From NCBI RefSeq assembly GCF_036746095.1, contig NZ_DAIOEU010000019.1, positions 1-64,000 on the forward strand: DNA of 64,000 nt, in the 5' to 3' direction. Under the pieces are notes generated by a model. It was given only the letters and a program-made list of their open reading frames with translations. It ran no database searches and was not told where the DNA came from. The DNA comes from Dyella_B sp036746095. GTDB lineage: Bacteria; Pseudomonadota; Gammaproteobacteria; Xanthomonadales; Rhodanobacteraceae. Below are positions 1 through 9,042 of this stretch, piece by piece. The translations under genes and the position numbers were made by a program. Numbering within the stretch: position 1 is the stretch's first letter; the number at the start of each line of letters is the position of its first letter.

Positions 1-1233
<1,233 letters not shown>

Positions 1234-1261
1234 TCGTCCATCGCCCCTGGCGAGTGAAAGC

Positions 1262-1293
1262 AGAAAGCCCCGCGCGAGCGGGGCTTTCTTTTT
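1262..1293 (+). terminator. Rho-independent terminator after groEL
   Basis: A 12-bp perfect stem (AGAAAGCCCCGC pairing with GCGGGGCTTTCT) closes a GCGA tetraloop and runs into a T-rich tract ending at 1293. It begins 29 bases after the groEL stop codon and should end the groESL transcript. Confidence 0.9.
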
Positions 1294-1474
1294 ATGCGCG
1301 GCGATCGTTCGCATGCATCGATGATGTACGGCGGCCCGTCATGCCGAAAACGGGTAGCGATTGCTTCGTGCGCATCAGGTTTTGGGTGTTCGATCACACT
1401 TGCTGGGATGGGCGCTCGTCGTAAATTTCACCATTCGTTTGCCAGCATCGATGGAACAGGGGGAGCTGCATTCG

Positions 1475-2242
1475 ATGATCGAGCTGGAAATACACATCCT
1501 GTCGGATCGCCGGGAAGGATTGCTTGTCGAATTGGGCCGCGTGGTGATCGCCAGCGGATTCACGTTGTTGCGCCAGAGGGTCTATCAGGACAAACAGGGC
1601 GCGTGGCTGGCAATGGTGGTGCGCGGCGAACCGGAGCGCCAGCTTGGCCTGGAAGAAATGCTGGCCACGCACCATCGCGTGCTGAGCTTCGAGGCAACTT
1701 TGCTCGCGCCAGGCGCTGCCGCGCCATCGCCGGCGCCACGCGTTGCCGAAGCGACGGCAAGTAGTCCGGCACCGCCCTCGATCCGGCACATCGGGCCGGA
1801 CGTGGGCAAGGTCGAAAGCATGCTGCCGCAGCTGGCGCGTGACTATCCCAAGATTTTTCCGTGGCTGCTTGCACTGGAACATGAGGTGGCAGCCGATGCG
1901 CGCGAGGCTTCGCTGCTGCTGGCCGGCCGGCGCACCGGTGCCTGGGTTTACAAGCGCGACTACGCCATGGGCGGCAAGCTGGGCCTGGCCGATGCGATCA
2001 AGCGCATCGCCATGCCCGCGCTGCGCGCGCTGGTGGCGACCGATGTACGCGAACGTCATTTCCATCTCCAGAATTGCCCGCTGTGTCCGCCCGGCGGACA
2101 GTCGGGCTGTCGGTTTTTCAGCGGTTATCTCGAAGGCATGCTGGGCGAGTCATCCTCACCGCAGAGTGTGTTCGTGCGCCACCTGCATTGCCGCAGCAGC
2201 AGCCATGGCCAAGGTGATTGCGTGCTGGAGGTTTCGCATTGA
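1475..2242 (+). CDS. ACT-like plus V4R (4-vinyl reductase) small-molecule sensor protein
   Basis: The predicted protein has 255 residues. Residues 1-75 (MIELEIHILSDRREGLL onward) resemble an ACT-like ligand module. An alanine/proline-rich linker of about 30 residues follows. The C-terminal part ends in the V4R signature: a cysteine pair in QNCPLCPPGG, then GCRFFSGYLEGMLGE and a final HC...GDC motif. V4R domains bind small hydrophobic ligands or metals in regulators such as XylR/DmpR and in photosynthesis proteins. No DNA-binding domain is visible, so the role is unknown. The start at 1475 is preferred over upstream ATGs at 1361 and 1451 because GGGGGAG lies about ten bases before it. It stands alone after the groEL terminator. 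Confidence 0.7.
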   Translation: MIELEIHILSDRREGLLVELGRVVIASGFTLLRQRVYQDKQGAWLAMVVRGEPERQLGLEEMLATHHRVLSFEATLLAPGAAAPSPAPRVAEATASSPAPPSIRHIGPDVGKVESMLPQLARDYPKIFPWLLALEHEVAADAREASLLLAGRRTGAWVYKRDYAMGGKLGLADAIKRIAMPALRALVATDVRERHFHLQNCPLCPPGGQSGCRFFSGYLEGMLGESSSPQSVFVRHLHCRSSSHGQGDCVLEVSH

Positions 2243-2441
2243 GGCGCATGTGGAGGGTATGCGCTTCGGATGCAGACAGAAGGGTCGTGAGCGAGGGAGC
2301 GGCATGCACGCATTCGTTGCTGATCACCTAGTACGGCAATACAACACGCAACACACGTCGGGACGATGCAGGCAAGCCCTGCGCAAGGACTGCCCGTCAC
2401 GCGCATCACTGACTGTAGACACGCAACCGGAGGGGGAAGTC

Positions 2442-3185
2442 ATGCCTGGGCATCAGCACTACAACACGTTGCTGGTTCTGCTTTCGTACGCGGTATCCGT
2501 GCTCGGATCGTTCACTGCCTTGCAGCTGGCGGTTGCCATTCCGCTGGCGCGAACCATGCGGCAGCGCCTGATGGCGGTGCTCGCGGCGGGCGCGGCGATG
2601 GGCGTGGGAGGTATCTGGGCCATGCATTTCATCGCCATGCTTGCTTGCGACATGGGCATGCCGGTGAGTTACGACCCGGTGCTGACGGCACTGTCTGCCG
2701 TCATCGGTTTCGCGGCATGTTCGCTGGGCCTGTTCATTGCGAGCAGCGGGGCCTTCAGTTGGGCCAAGCTCGCCGCGGCGGGAATCTGCATGGGCCTGGG
2801 CGTCACCGGCATGCACTATCTGGGCATGGCTGCGGTGATGATGGCTGCGTACACCACTTACAACATGAACCTGGTCGCCGCTTCCTTGCTGATTGCCATC
2901 GTCGCTTCCGTGGTTGCTCTGTGGTTGGCCTTTAACCTGCGTGGCCGCATACAGATGATCGGCAGCGCGCTGGTGATGGGGGTGGCCGTGTGCGGCATGC
3001 ACTACACCGGCATGGCGGCTTTCAATATCGAGGACGACGGCGGCCAGTTGCCGGCGGGTTTTGCCAGCGGCATGCGCGGCGGCAATCTCGGCGCGAGCAT
3101 TTTCATCGTCACCGTGCTGCTGCTGGCGGCCGCACTGATCATTCATCACCGGCGGCAGCAGCGGCGAGCGGCGATCAGCATTTGA
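2442..3185 (+). CDS. MHYT-domain integral membrane sensor protein
   Basis: This 247-residue protein has about seven hydrophobic helices and three copies of the MHYT motif: AMHFIAM near residue 60, GMHYLGM near 124 and GMHYTGM near 185. In the MHYT family these conserved Met and His residues are proposed to bind copper and sense a diatomic gas or redox state from the periplasmic face. Here there is no C-terminal GGDEF, EAL or kinase domain; the protein ends in a short basic cytoplasmic tail, so any output must go through a partner. The start is fixed by GGAGG eight bases upstream of the ATG. A longer in-frame extension upstream overlaps the V4R gene and is not credible. Confidence 0.85.
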   Translation: MPGHQHYNTLLVLLSYAVSVLGSFTALQLAVAIPLARTMRQRLMAVLAAGAAMGVGGIWAMHFIAMLACDMGMPVSYDPVLTALSAVIGFAACSLGLFIASSGAFSWAKLAAAGICMGLGVTGMHYLGMAAVMMAAYTTYNMNLVAASLLIAIVASVVALWLAFNLRGRIQMIGSALVMGVAVCGMHYTGMAAFNIEDDGGQLPAGFASGMRGGNLGASIFIVTVLLLAAALIIHHRRQQRRAAISI

Positions 3186-3221
3186 TGGAAGGGTGCGGGA
3201 ATATCGCTCGTCCCGTCTAAG

Positions 3222-3241
3222 GGCGTGCCCAATGGCACGCC
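3222..3241. terminator. Perfect 8-bp hairpin between convergent genes
   Basis: GGCGTGCC and GGCACGCC pair around a CAAT loop, between the MHYT gene and the convergent phosphoglycerol transferase gene. There is no U-tract, so termination by this hairpin alone is uncertain. Confidence 0.35.
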
Positions 3242-3309
3242 GCTCATTGCAGCAAGGCGTGGCGCAATAAGGCGGATGCTCTAAACGCAGCGCGCCTCGA
3301 GCATCGCCC

Positions 3310-5211
3310 TCAGTGGTGCATGCCGATGGCCACGGAACCCGGCAGGCCCTGCTCGTTGTCCTGTTTGGCCACGGCCGTGTTGGCGGGGAGCAGGCTGGCC
3401 GGCAGCAGCTTGTCCAGCTTGCCTTTCATACGCAGCACGGCAACGCTGGCCATGTCTTTGTCGAACAGTTGTTGTTGCGCATCCAGCGTGGGCGGCGTGG
3501 CGCCCGGGGCGTAGGTGAGCCTGGCGAGCGAGGGTGCAAGCACTTGCGTCAGTGCGAAATAGGCATCGTCGTGAATCCCGGCGCGTTCCAGCAGCATGCC
3601 GGGCAACATCCACGATGCCATGTCGATACGCTGCGGCTGCCCCGGATTGCGCGGATCGACCAGCAGCCAGGTACCGGTCTGCGACAGCATGCCCTGGCCG
3701 TCGACGAAGCCGGTAGCGCGGAATGCCTCGCTGAGACCCGGCAGGTGATCGCCATAGAACAACAGCAAAGTGGGACGGCTGCGCTTGGCGAGCATGTCAG
3801 CCAGGCGGCCCAATTCGGCATCTGCATGCTGCATGTGGTACAGGTAGGTTTGTACTTCAACCTTGTCCTTGGCGCTGACCGCGGCCGGTACCGGCATGGC
3901 GTCGCGCGCGGCGGGTTCTTTCGGCGGCACGTCGTACGGTCCATGCGCTTCCAGGCTGATCGCGAACAGGAACTGCGGCGGGCCGGAGTCCTTCAGTTGC
4001 GCCATGATCTCGTTCGTCATCGCGCTGTCGGCCATGTATTTGCCGTCCATCGGCGCGTTGGCCGGGAAGCTCGATTGCGAGACGAAGCGATCAAAACCCA
4101 GCGCCTTGAACGCCGTGTTGCGATTCCAGAAGGTCGGGTCGTTGCCGTGAATGGCGATCGTTTCGTAGCCATGCGCGCGCAAGGTGCGCACCATGCTCGG
4201 CACGACCTTGTCGTGCAGTTGCAGGTATGGGAACTGCATGTTGCTGAAATAGCGCAGCGACAGCCCGGTGAGCACTTCGAATTCGGTGCGGATGGTGCCG
4301 CCGCCGTAGGTAGGTACGTGCAACGGGCCGCTCATGCCTTCTGTAGCCAGGCGGTCGAGATTGGGCGTGAGTTTGGCGTTTTCGTAGCCATGCACGATGC
4401 TTGGATCGAAGAACGACTCGCTCTGGATCACCACGATGTCGGGCAATGTGGTGTCACGGCCCACAGGCGTGTGCATGCGTGCGCGCAATGCGTCGCCGGT
4501 GGTCTGCAGCAAGCTGCTTACAGCGTTGGGATCGGCCTTTTCTTTTGTGCGCCGATCCTGCAGGTGGAACATCACCAGCGAGCTGACCAGGCCGGAATGA
4601 GTGGTGGTGGCCGCGGCAGACCACGGCTCCATCCACAATTTGTGACCGTTATACAGGCTGCGCCAGCCCGGCATGCCTAGTAGCAGGGTCGCCAGCGTGG
4701 CGCCGAGCAAGGTACCGGCCACCACGCGCCGGCCGCCCGTGCGCGGTGCAAACAGTGGCGGCTCATAGCGCCACATGGTGACAATGGCCGCGATACCGCC
4801 AAGCAGGGCCAGGTAGGGCCAAGGGCTATGCGGCAGGTAGCTGCCCAGCACGTGCAGGCCGCCCTTGTGCAACTGGTCCACCATGCGGAAATCGGCCGGC
4901 AACAGTGGCGTGCCGAGGTTGGCCACCTTCAAGGCATTGACCCCATACACCACCACCAGCGCCAGGTAGGCAAGGCCGAAGGAGAGCAGGGTGCGCCGGG
5001 TCAGGATCAGCAACAGCAGGGCCAGCATCAGCCCGGGCATGGCATTGGCCAGCGGGAGCGCCGGATGCGCCACCAGTTGGGAGGCCGTTACCCCCTGGTT
5101 GCCATCCAGCAGGCCGGTCAGCAGGACGAACGCCGCCATCATCGCCAGCACCAGGAGGGTGCGTACAGCGACGGACCGTTTGGATAGCAGCGTGGGAGAA
5201 ACCAGGGGCAT
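3310..5211 (-). CDS. LtaS/OpgB-like membrane sulfatase-family phosphoglycerol transferase
   Basis: The 633-residue protein has about five N-terminal membrane helices (residues 15-190) followed by an extracytoplasmic alkaline-phosphatase/sulfatase-fold domain. Visible metal and catalytic motifs are IVVIQSESFFD (near 265), YGGGTIRTEFEVLTG with the likely nucleophilic Thr (near 310), HGNDPTFWNR and FYGDHLPG. This family transfers phosphoglycerol or related groups onto lipids, glucans or surface glycans in the periplasm. In a Gram-negative organism the substrate is likely a periplasmic glucan or LPS rather than lipoteichoic acid; this is inference. It is transcribed alone, convergent with the MHYT gene. 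Confidence 0.88.
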   Translation of the reverse strand: MPLVSPTLLSKRSVAVRTLLVLAMMAAFVLLTGLLDGNQGVTASQLVAHPALPLANAMPGLMLALLLLILTRRTLLSFGLAYLALVVVYGVNALKVANLGTPLLPADFRMVDQLHKGGLHVLGSYLPHSPWPYLALLGGIAAIVTMWRYEPPLFAPRTGGRRVVAGTLLGATLATLLLGMPGWRSLYNGHKLWMEPWSAAATTTHSGLVSSLVMFHLQDRRTKEKADPNAVSSLLQTTGDALRARMHTPVGRDTTLPDIVVIQSESFFDPSIVHGYENAKLTPNLDRLATEGMSGPLHVPTYGGGTIRTEFEVLTGLSLRYFSNMQFPYLQLHDKVVPSMVRTLRAHGYETIAIHGNDPTFWNRNTAFKALGFDRFVSQSSFPANAPMDGKYMADSAMTNEIMAQLKDSGPPQFLFAISLEAHGPYDVPPKEPAARDAMPVPAAVSAKDKVEVQTYLYHMQHADAELGRLADMLAKRSRPTLLLFYGDHLPGLSEAFRATGFVDGQGMLSQTGTWLLVDPRNPGQPQRIDMASWMLPGMLLERAGIHDDAYFALTQVLAPSLARLTYAPGATPPTLDAQQQLFDKDMASVAVLRMKGKLDKLLPASLLPANTAVAKQDNEQGLPGSVAIGMHH

Positions 5212-5420
5212 CGAAGTCCGGATCTGTCATCTGGGGAGATGCGGACTGTAACGTGACTGACATGAATCGGTTGTCAGCCACCTGGCTGGGGTCCGTAGAG
5301 GTTCATGCCGCTGGCGGGCAAGCTTCAGGAAGACGAAAGAAATCTCAAAAAACCCTTACGGCGCCATGATGGGCATGGATGGGCTCTGTCCGGTTCGGGC
5401 AAGGCTTGGGCATAGCAAAG

Positions 5421-6860
5421 TCATGCCGCATCGGCCAGCGAGCGAGGTACCGCAACACAGTGCACGGGTTCGCCAAGCAGCTCGCCGTACCAATGCGCGG
5501 CCTCGGCTTGTGCGGCTACCTCGCCCAGGACGAGCAAGGCCGGGGCACTGATCGCATGGCGTGCCACGAGGGTCGGCAGTACGCCCAACGTACCGGTCAA
5601 GGTGCGCTGCTGCGGCAGCGATCCGTTCTCGATCAAGGCAAACGGTGTGTTGGCGGCACGGCCATGTGCGAGCAATTGCAGGGTGAGCTCATCGAGCTGG
5701 CTGACGCCCATGTAGATCGCCAGCGTTTGACGCTCGCGCGCCAGATCCGACCAATCCAGCGTGTTGAAGGACTGCTGGCAGTGCGCGGTGACCAATCGCA
5801 CCGATTGCGCATGATCGCGATGCGTCAGCGGTATGCCGCTGTAGGCGGCGCAGGCGAGTGCGGCGGTAATGCCCGGCACCACTTCATACGCGATGCCGTG
5901 CTCGCGCAAGAAAGCCAGTTCTTCGCCGCCGCGGCCGAACACGAAAGGATCGCCGCCTTTCAAGCGCACCACGCGCTTTCCTGCACGCGCATGTTCGAGC
6001 AATAGTGCATGAATCGTCGCTTGTGGCGTATGCAGCGCGCCGCCGCGTTTGCCTACTGCGATACGTTCGGCATCGCGGCGAGCGAGGTCGAGGATCGGCG
6101 CGCTGATCAGTGCGTCGTGCAGAATCACATCCGCCTCGTTGAGCGCACGCAACGCGCGCAACGTGAGCAAGCCCGGGTCACCCGGCCCTGCGCCCACGAG
6201 TACCACGGTGCCGGGAATTTGCGCTTCCTTTCGATGCGCCAGGGCGGCGACAAGCTGTCGTTCCGCTTGCACGGGATGCGCAGCACGCAGCGATGCATGC
6301 ACGGTACCCTCATGCAGCCATTCGTATAAGCGCCGGCGCGCAGCAAGATCGCCGTAACGCGCACGAATGCGCGCGCGATAACGCTGTGCAAGGCGCAACA
6401 GCGAACCCACGGCAGGATCGAGCAAGCGCTCGATACGTTCGCGCAGGCGACGCGCCAGCATGGACGCCGCACCGCCGCGGGAGATCGCCGCCAACAGCGG
6501 GGAGCGGTCAAGCGCGCCTGGTATTTGAAAGCTGGAAAGCGATGCGTCGTCGACCACATTCACCCATCGCTGCACGGCATGGCCATCGGCAGCGATACGT
6601 GCGTTGAGGGGACGTGAACGCGTGGCCGCAATGACCAGCCATGCGCCATCGAGCCATTCGGGCTGGTAAGTCCCCGCGCACCAGGTAATTCGTTCCAACT
6701 GCAACCATTCCCGCAACTCCGGCACCAGCACCGCTGCGCCCACGGTGACGCGAGCACCGGCTTTCAACAGCATGGCCGTTTTTCGAGCCGCCACGTCCCC
6801 GCCGCCCACCACCAGCACGTGGCGGTCCCGAAGATCGGCATATAGCGGGTAAAGCGGCAT
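5421..6860 (-). CDS. cysG: Siroheme synthase CysG (trifunctional)
   Basis: This cytosolic enzyme makes siroheme, the prosthetic group of sulfite reductase. The N-terminal part (about 1-200) is the NAD-dependent precorrin-2 dehydrogenase/sirohydrochlorin ferrochelatase with the nucleotide motif VGGGDVAARK. The C-terminal part (about 215-460) is the SAM uroporphyrinogen-III methyltransferase with VLVGAGPGDPGLLT, VRLKGGDPFVFGRGGEE and VVPGITAA. The start at 6860 (MPLYPLYADLRDRHVL) matches the N-terminus of known CysG proteins; in-frame ATGs at 6869 and 6908 are possible but no start has a strong ribosome site. It is divergent from cysB across a shared promoter region and belongs functionally with cysIJ downstream. 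Confidence 0.93.
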   Translation of the reverse strand: MPLYPLYADLRDRHVLVVGGGDVAARKTAMLLKAGARVTVGAAVLVPELREWLQLERITWCAGTYQPEWLDGAWLVIAATRSRPLNARIAADGHAVQRWVNVVDDASLSSFQIPGALDRSPLLAAISRGGAASMLARRLRERIERLLDPAVGSLLRLAQRYRARIRARYGDLAARRRLYEWLHEGTVHASLRAAHPVQAERQLVAALAHRKEAQIPGTVVLVGAGPGDPGLLTLRALRALNEADVILHDALISAPILDLARRDAERIAVGKRGGALHTPQATIHALLLEHARAGKRVVRLKGGDPFVFGRGGEELAFLREHGIAYEVVPGITAALACAAYSGIPLTHRDHAQSVRLVTAHCQQSFNTLDWSDLARERQTLAIYMGVSQLDELTLQLLAHGRAANTPFALIENGSLPQQRTLTGTLGVLPTLVARHAISAPALLVLGEVAAQAEAAHWYGELLGEPVHCVAVPRSLADAA

Positions 6861-7178
6861 GGAGCGCATCCGGCATGCAGGATTGAAATGCCACGCTAAC
6901 GCCGTCATCGAGCGTTAGGAAATGGCTGCTCGGCCGGAAGATATGGCTGGACGGCATAGGTTTTCAGCCCATCACGCAGAAAAGACTTATAGATGTATAG
7001 ACGTCCAAATAACGCTGTGTTAAGGTCGATGGACGACTGGTACACAAACCGGCAAGGGTGTGGGGATTGTGATGAAACGCTGTTCAGGGTGGTCCATGAG
7101 CTGCATGTGCTTCGGCACGATGTACTTCGACAAACGTCGAGCTAACCCCTGCGCACGATTCACCCTGGAGCCGATCTC
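6861..7178. promoter_or_regulatory. Divergent cysG/cysB promoter region
   Basis: This 318-base non-coding stretch separates the divergent cysG and cysB genes and must hold both promoters. It contains an AT-rich core at about 6980-7012 including the palindromic motif annotated separately. No other reading frame in it looks like a gene. Confidence 0.6.
6991..7006. promoter_or_regulatory. Putative sulfur-regulon operator, site 1
   Basis: AGATGTATAGACGTCC is an imperfect inverted repeat (half-sites RGAYGT / ACGTCC around ATAG). It matches 14 of 16 positions with the site before cysJ at 15213-15228. Its position between cysG and cysB fits a regulator of both; CysB itself is the obvious candidate, which is inference. 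Confidence 0.5.
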
Positions 7179-8183
7179 ATGACCCTCACGCAACTTCGCT
7201 ACATCGTCGCCATCGCCGACGCCGGTCTCAACATCACCCTCGCCGCCGATAACGTCCACGCCACCCAGTCCGGCATCAGCAAGCAGCTCAAGCAACTGGA
7301 AGGCGAACTGGGTTTCCAGGTATTTACTCGCCGCGGCAAGAGCCTGGACGCGGTCACTCCCGCTGGCGGACAGGTGCTGGAGCGGGCGCGCAGCATCCTG
7401 CACGAGGCACGCAACATCCGGGCGCTGGCCGCCAACCTGCGCGAAGAAGCACAGGGCGAGCTGTCGGTAGCCACCACGCACACCCAGGCGCGCTTCGTGC
7501 TGCCCGAGGCCATCGCGCGCCTCAAGCAGCAGTACCCGGATCTTGGCGTGCACATCCGCCCGCAAGGCGAAGGCCGTGTCATCGGCCTGTTCGAAAGCGG
7601 CGAGGTGGACCTGGTCATCGTCAGCACCAGCGGCCAGGCGCCGGAGGGCGGTATCGCCGTGCCGTTGTTCCGCTGGTATCGCCGCGCAGTGGTGCCGCAG
7701 GGACACCCGCTGGCCAAGCTGGGCCGGCCGCTGCGCATCGAAGACCTGGCCGAATACCCGCTGGTCAGCTACGAATCCTCCCTGCAACCCGAATCGTCGC
7801 TGCGGCGGGCCTTTGCCGCCGCAGCACTGACTCCGCGCATCGCCTGCACCTCGGCCGACGCGGATTTGATCAAGACCTACGTACTCGCCGGCCTGGGCGT
7901 GGGCATCCTCGCCGAAATGGCGGTCACCCCGGCCGACCGCGAGCTGGTCGCGCTCGACATCGACAAACTGCTGCCGATCTGCACCAGCTGGATGGTGCTG
8001 CGCCGGGACCACGTATTGCGCAGCTATGTGGCGCAATTTGCCCGGCTGGTGGCGCCGCAGATCGACGAAGCGGAATTGCGCCGCGTGGTGGCTGGCCACG
8101 CCGAGCCCAATTGGCCCGCTCCGCCGCTGTGGAATGCATTGCAGCACCGCCACGTCCGGCGGCCGGTAACGCGCGCGGCCTGA
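7179..8183 (+). CDS. cysB: CysB-type LysR transcriptional activator of sulfur assimilation
   Basis: The 334-residue protein aligns along its length with CysB/Cbl: the N-terminal helix-turn-helix (MTLTQLRYIVAIADAGLN, then SGISKQLKQLEGELG), the effector-site motif TTHTQARFVLPEAI near residue 103, YPLVSYE and DADLIKTYVLAGLGVGILAEMAV. In the family, N-acetylserine activates the protein and thiosulfate or sulfide antagonise it. It is divergent from cysG and lies within the cys gene island, the expected place for the local regulator. A C-terminal tail of about 20 residues beyond the E. coli-like end is rich in Pro, Arg and His. Confidence 0.93.
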   Translation: MTLTQLRYIVAIADAGLNITLAADNVHATQSGISKQLKQLEGELGFQVFTRRGKSLDAVTPAGGQVLERARSILHEARNIRALAANLREEAQGELSVATTHTQARFVLPEAIARLKQQYPDLGVHIRPQGEGRVIGLFESGEVDLVIVSTSGQAPEGGIAVPLFRWYRRAVVPQGHPLAKLGRPLRIEDLAEYPLVSYESSLQPESSLRRAFAAAALTPRIACTSADADLIKTYVLAGLGVGILAEMAVTPADRELVALDIDKLLPICTSWMVLRRDHVLRSYVAQFARLVAPQIDEAELRRVVAGHAEPNWPAPPLWNALQHRHVRRPVTRAA

Positions 8184-8403
8184 TACGAAAAAGCTTTCCT
8201 GCAAGAAAATGCATCGCTTTCCGTGTACGTGCCGGAAAGGTGGGGTCTGCGTTGTCCGAAAGCAGAGGCGCACAGGTTTTTAAATCCAGGCCGACGGCGC
8301 AGGCCTTGATCACCGTGACACCATGGCGCGTGCTTCGCTGCACGCATGGCCGCAGGTGCTTGTGTCCCAGCGGATCATTCACGGTTTTCATCAGGAGAAT
8401 TTC

Positions 8404-8919
8404 ATGGCACGTAAAGTTTCGTCCGCAACCAAGCGCCTGGCGTCCAGCGCCTTGGCTTCGGCAATGCTGTTGGGCGCGGGTACGGCAATGGCGCAAAACC
8501 TCGATCTGGACAAGGCAGTGTCGACGGCCGGCAAATGGATGGCGCAGGCTGATGCCGGCAAGGCCGACGCCATGTGGAAGGCCAGCAGCCCGACCATGCA
8601 GAAGAGCGTCACACAGGACAACTGGAGCAAGTACATCACCAGCTTGCGCGGTGCCGTAGGCAATGAATCGGAGCGCAACTGGATCGGTGTCAACAAGATC
8701 GACAACCCGAAGGACCTGCCGGCCGGCCAGTACCTCAACGTGATCTATGCCACCAAGTTCGCCAAGGCGATGGCGGTGGAAACCGTGTCGCTGGCGAAGG
8801 GTTCCTCCGGTTGGCAACCGATCGGCTACATCGTGCGCGACGCGAATCCGAAAGCGCCAGCAGCCAGCAACGGCAACGCCGCCCCATCCGCTCCTGCGGC
8901 TCAGCCGCCAGGCAAGTAA
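8404..8919 (+). CDS. Small secreted DUF4019-like protein
   Basis: The 171-residue protein starts with a typical Sec signal peptide, probably cleaved after AMA in GAGTAMAQNL (near residue 30). The mature part has the layout of DUF4019: AGKWMAQADAGKADAMWKAS, then DNWSKYITSLRGAVGNESER and an even-spaced beta-rich C-terminal half, ending in a low-complexity Ala/Pro tail. The start at 8404 has CAGGAGAA eight bases upstream; an in-frame ATG at 8323 lacks one. The function of the family is unknown. It sits between cysB and sat-cysC, so a link with sulfur metabolism is possible but unproven. Confidence 0.7.
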   Translation: MARKVSSATKRLASSALASAMLLGAGTAMAQNLDLDKAVSTAGKWMAQADAGKADAMWKASSPTMQKSVTQDNWSKYITSLRGAVGNESERNWIGVNKIDNPKDLPAGQYLNVIYATKFAKAMAVETVSLAKGSSGWQPIGYIVRDANPKAPAASNGNAAPSAPAAQPPGK

Positions 8920-8927
8920 GCAACCTA

Positions 8928-9015
8928 GGTTGGGGTGAGCGGCGCGCGAACCCCAGCCATTCCAGATACCTGCATGTCATGTTGGGGTTTGGCTGGACTG
9001 CGCTTCACCCCAACC
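8928..9015. repeat. Imperfect intergenic dyad between convergent genes
   Basis: GGTTGGGGTGA at the left pairs perfectly with TCACCCCAACC at the right, with further imperfect complementarity (ACCCCAGCC against GGCTGG/GGGGTT) inside. It lies between the DUF4019-like gene and the convergent sat-cysC gene and may end transcripts from both sides. Confidence 0.55.
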
Positions 9016-9042
9016 GACATGCACAGCGGCGTTTTCAATGGC

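Noticed and set aside
1743..2441. Upstream extension of the MHYT protein frame
   Set aside because: It is out of frame over the V4R gene and there is a strong ribosome site at the internal ATG at 2442.
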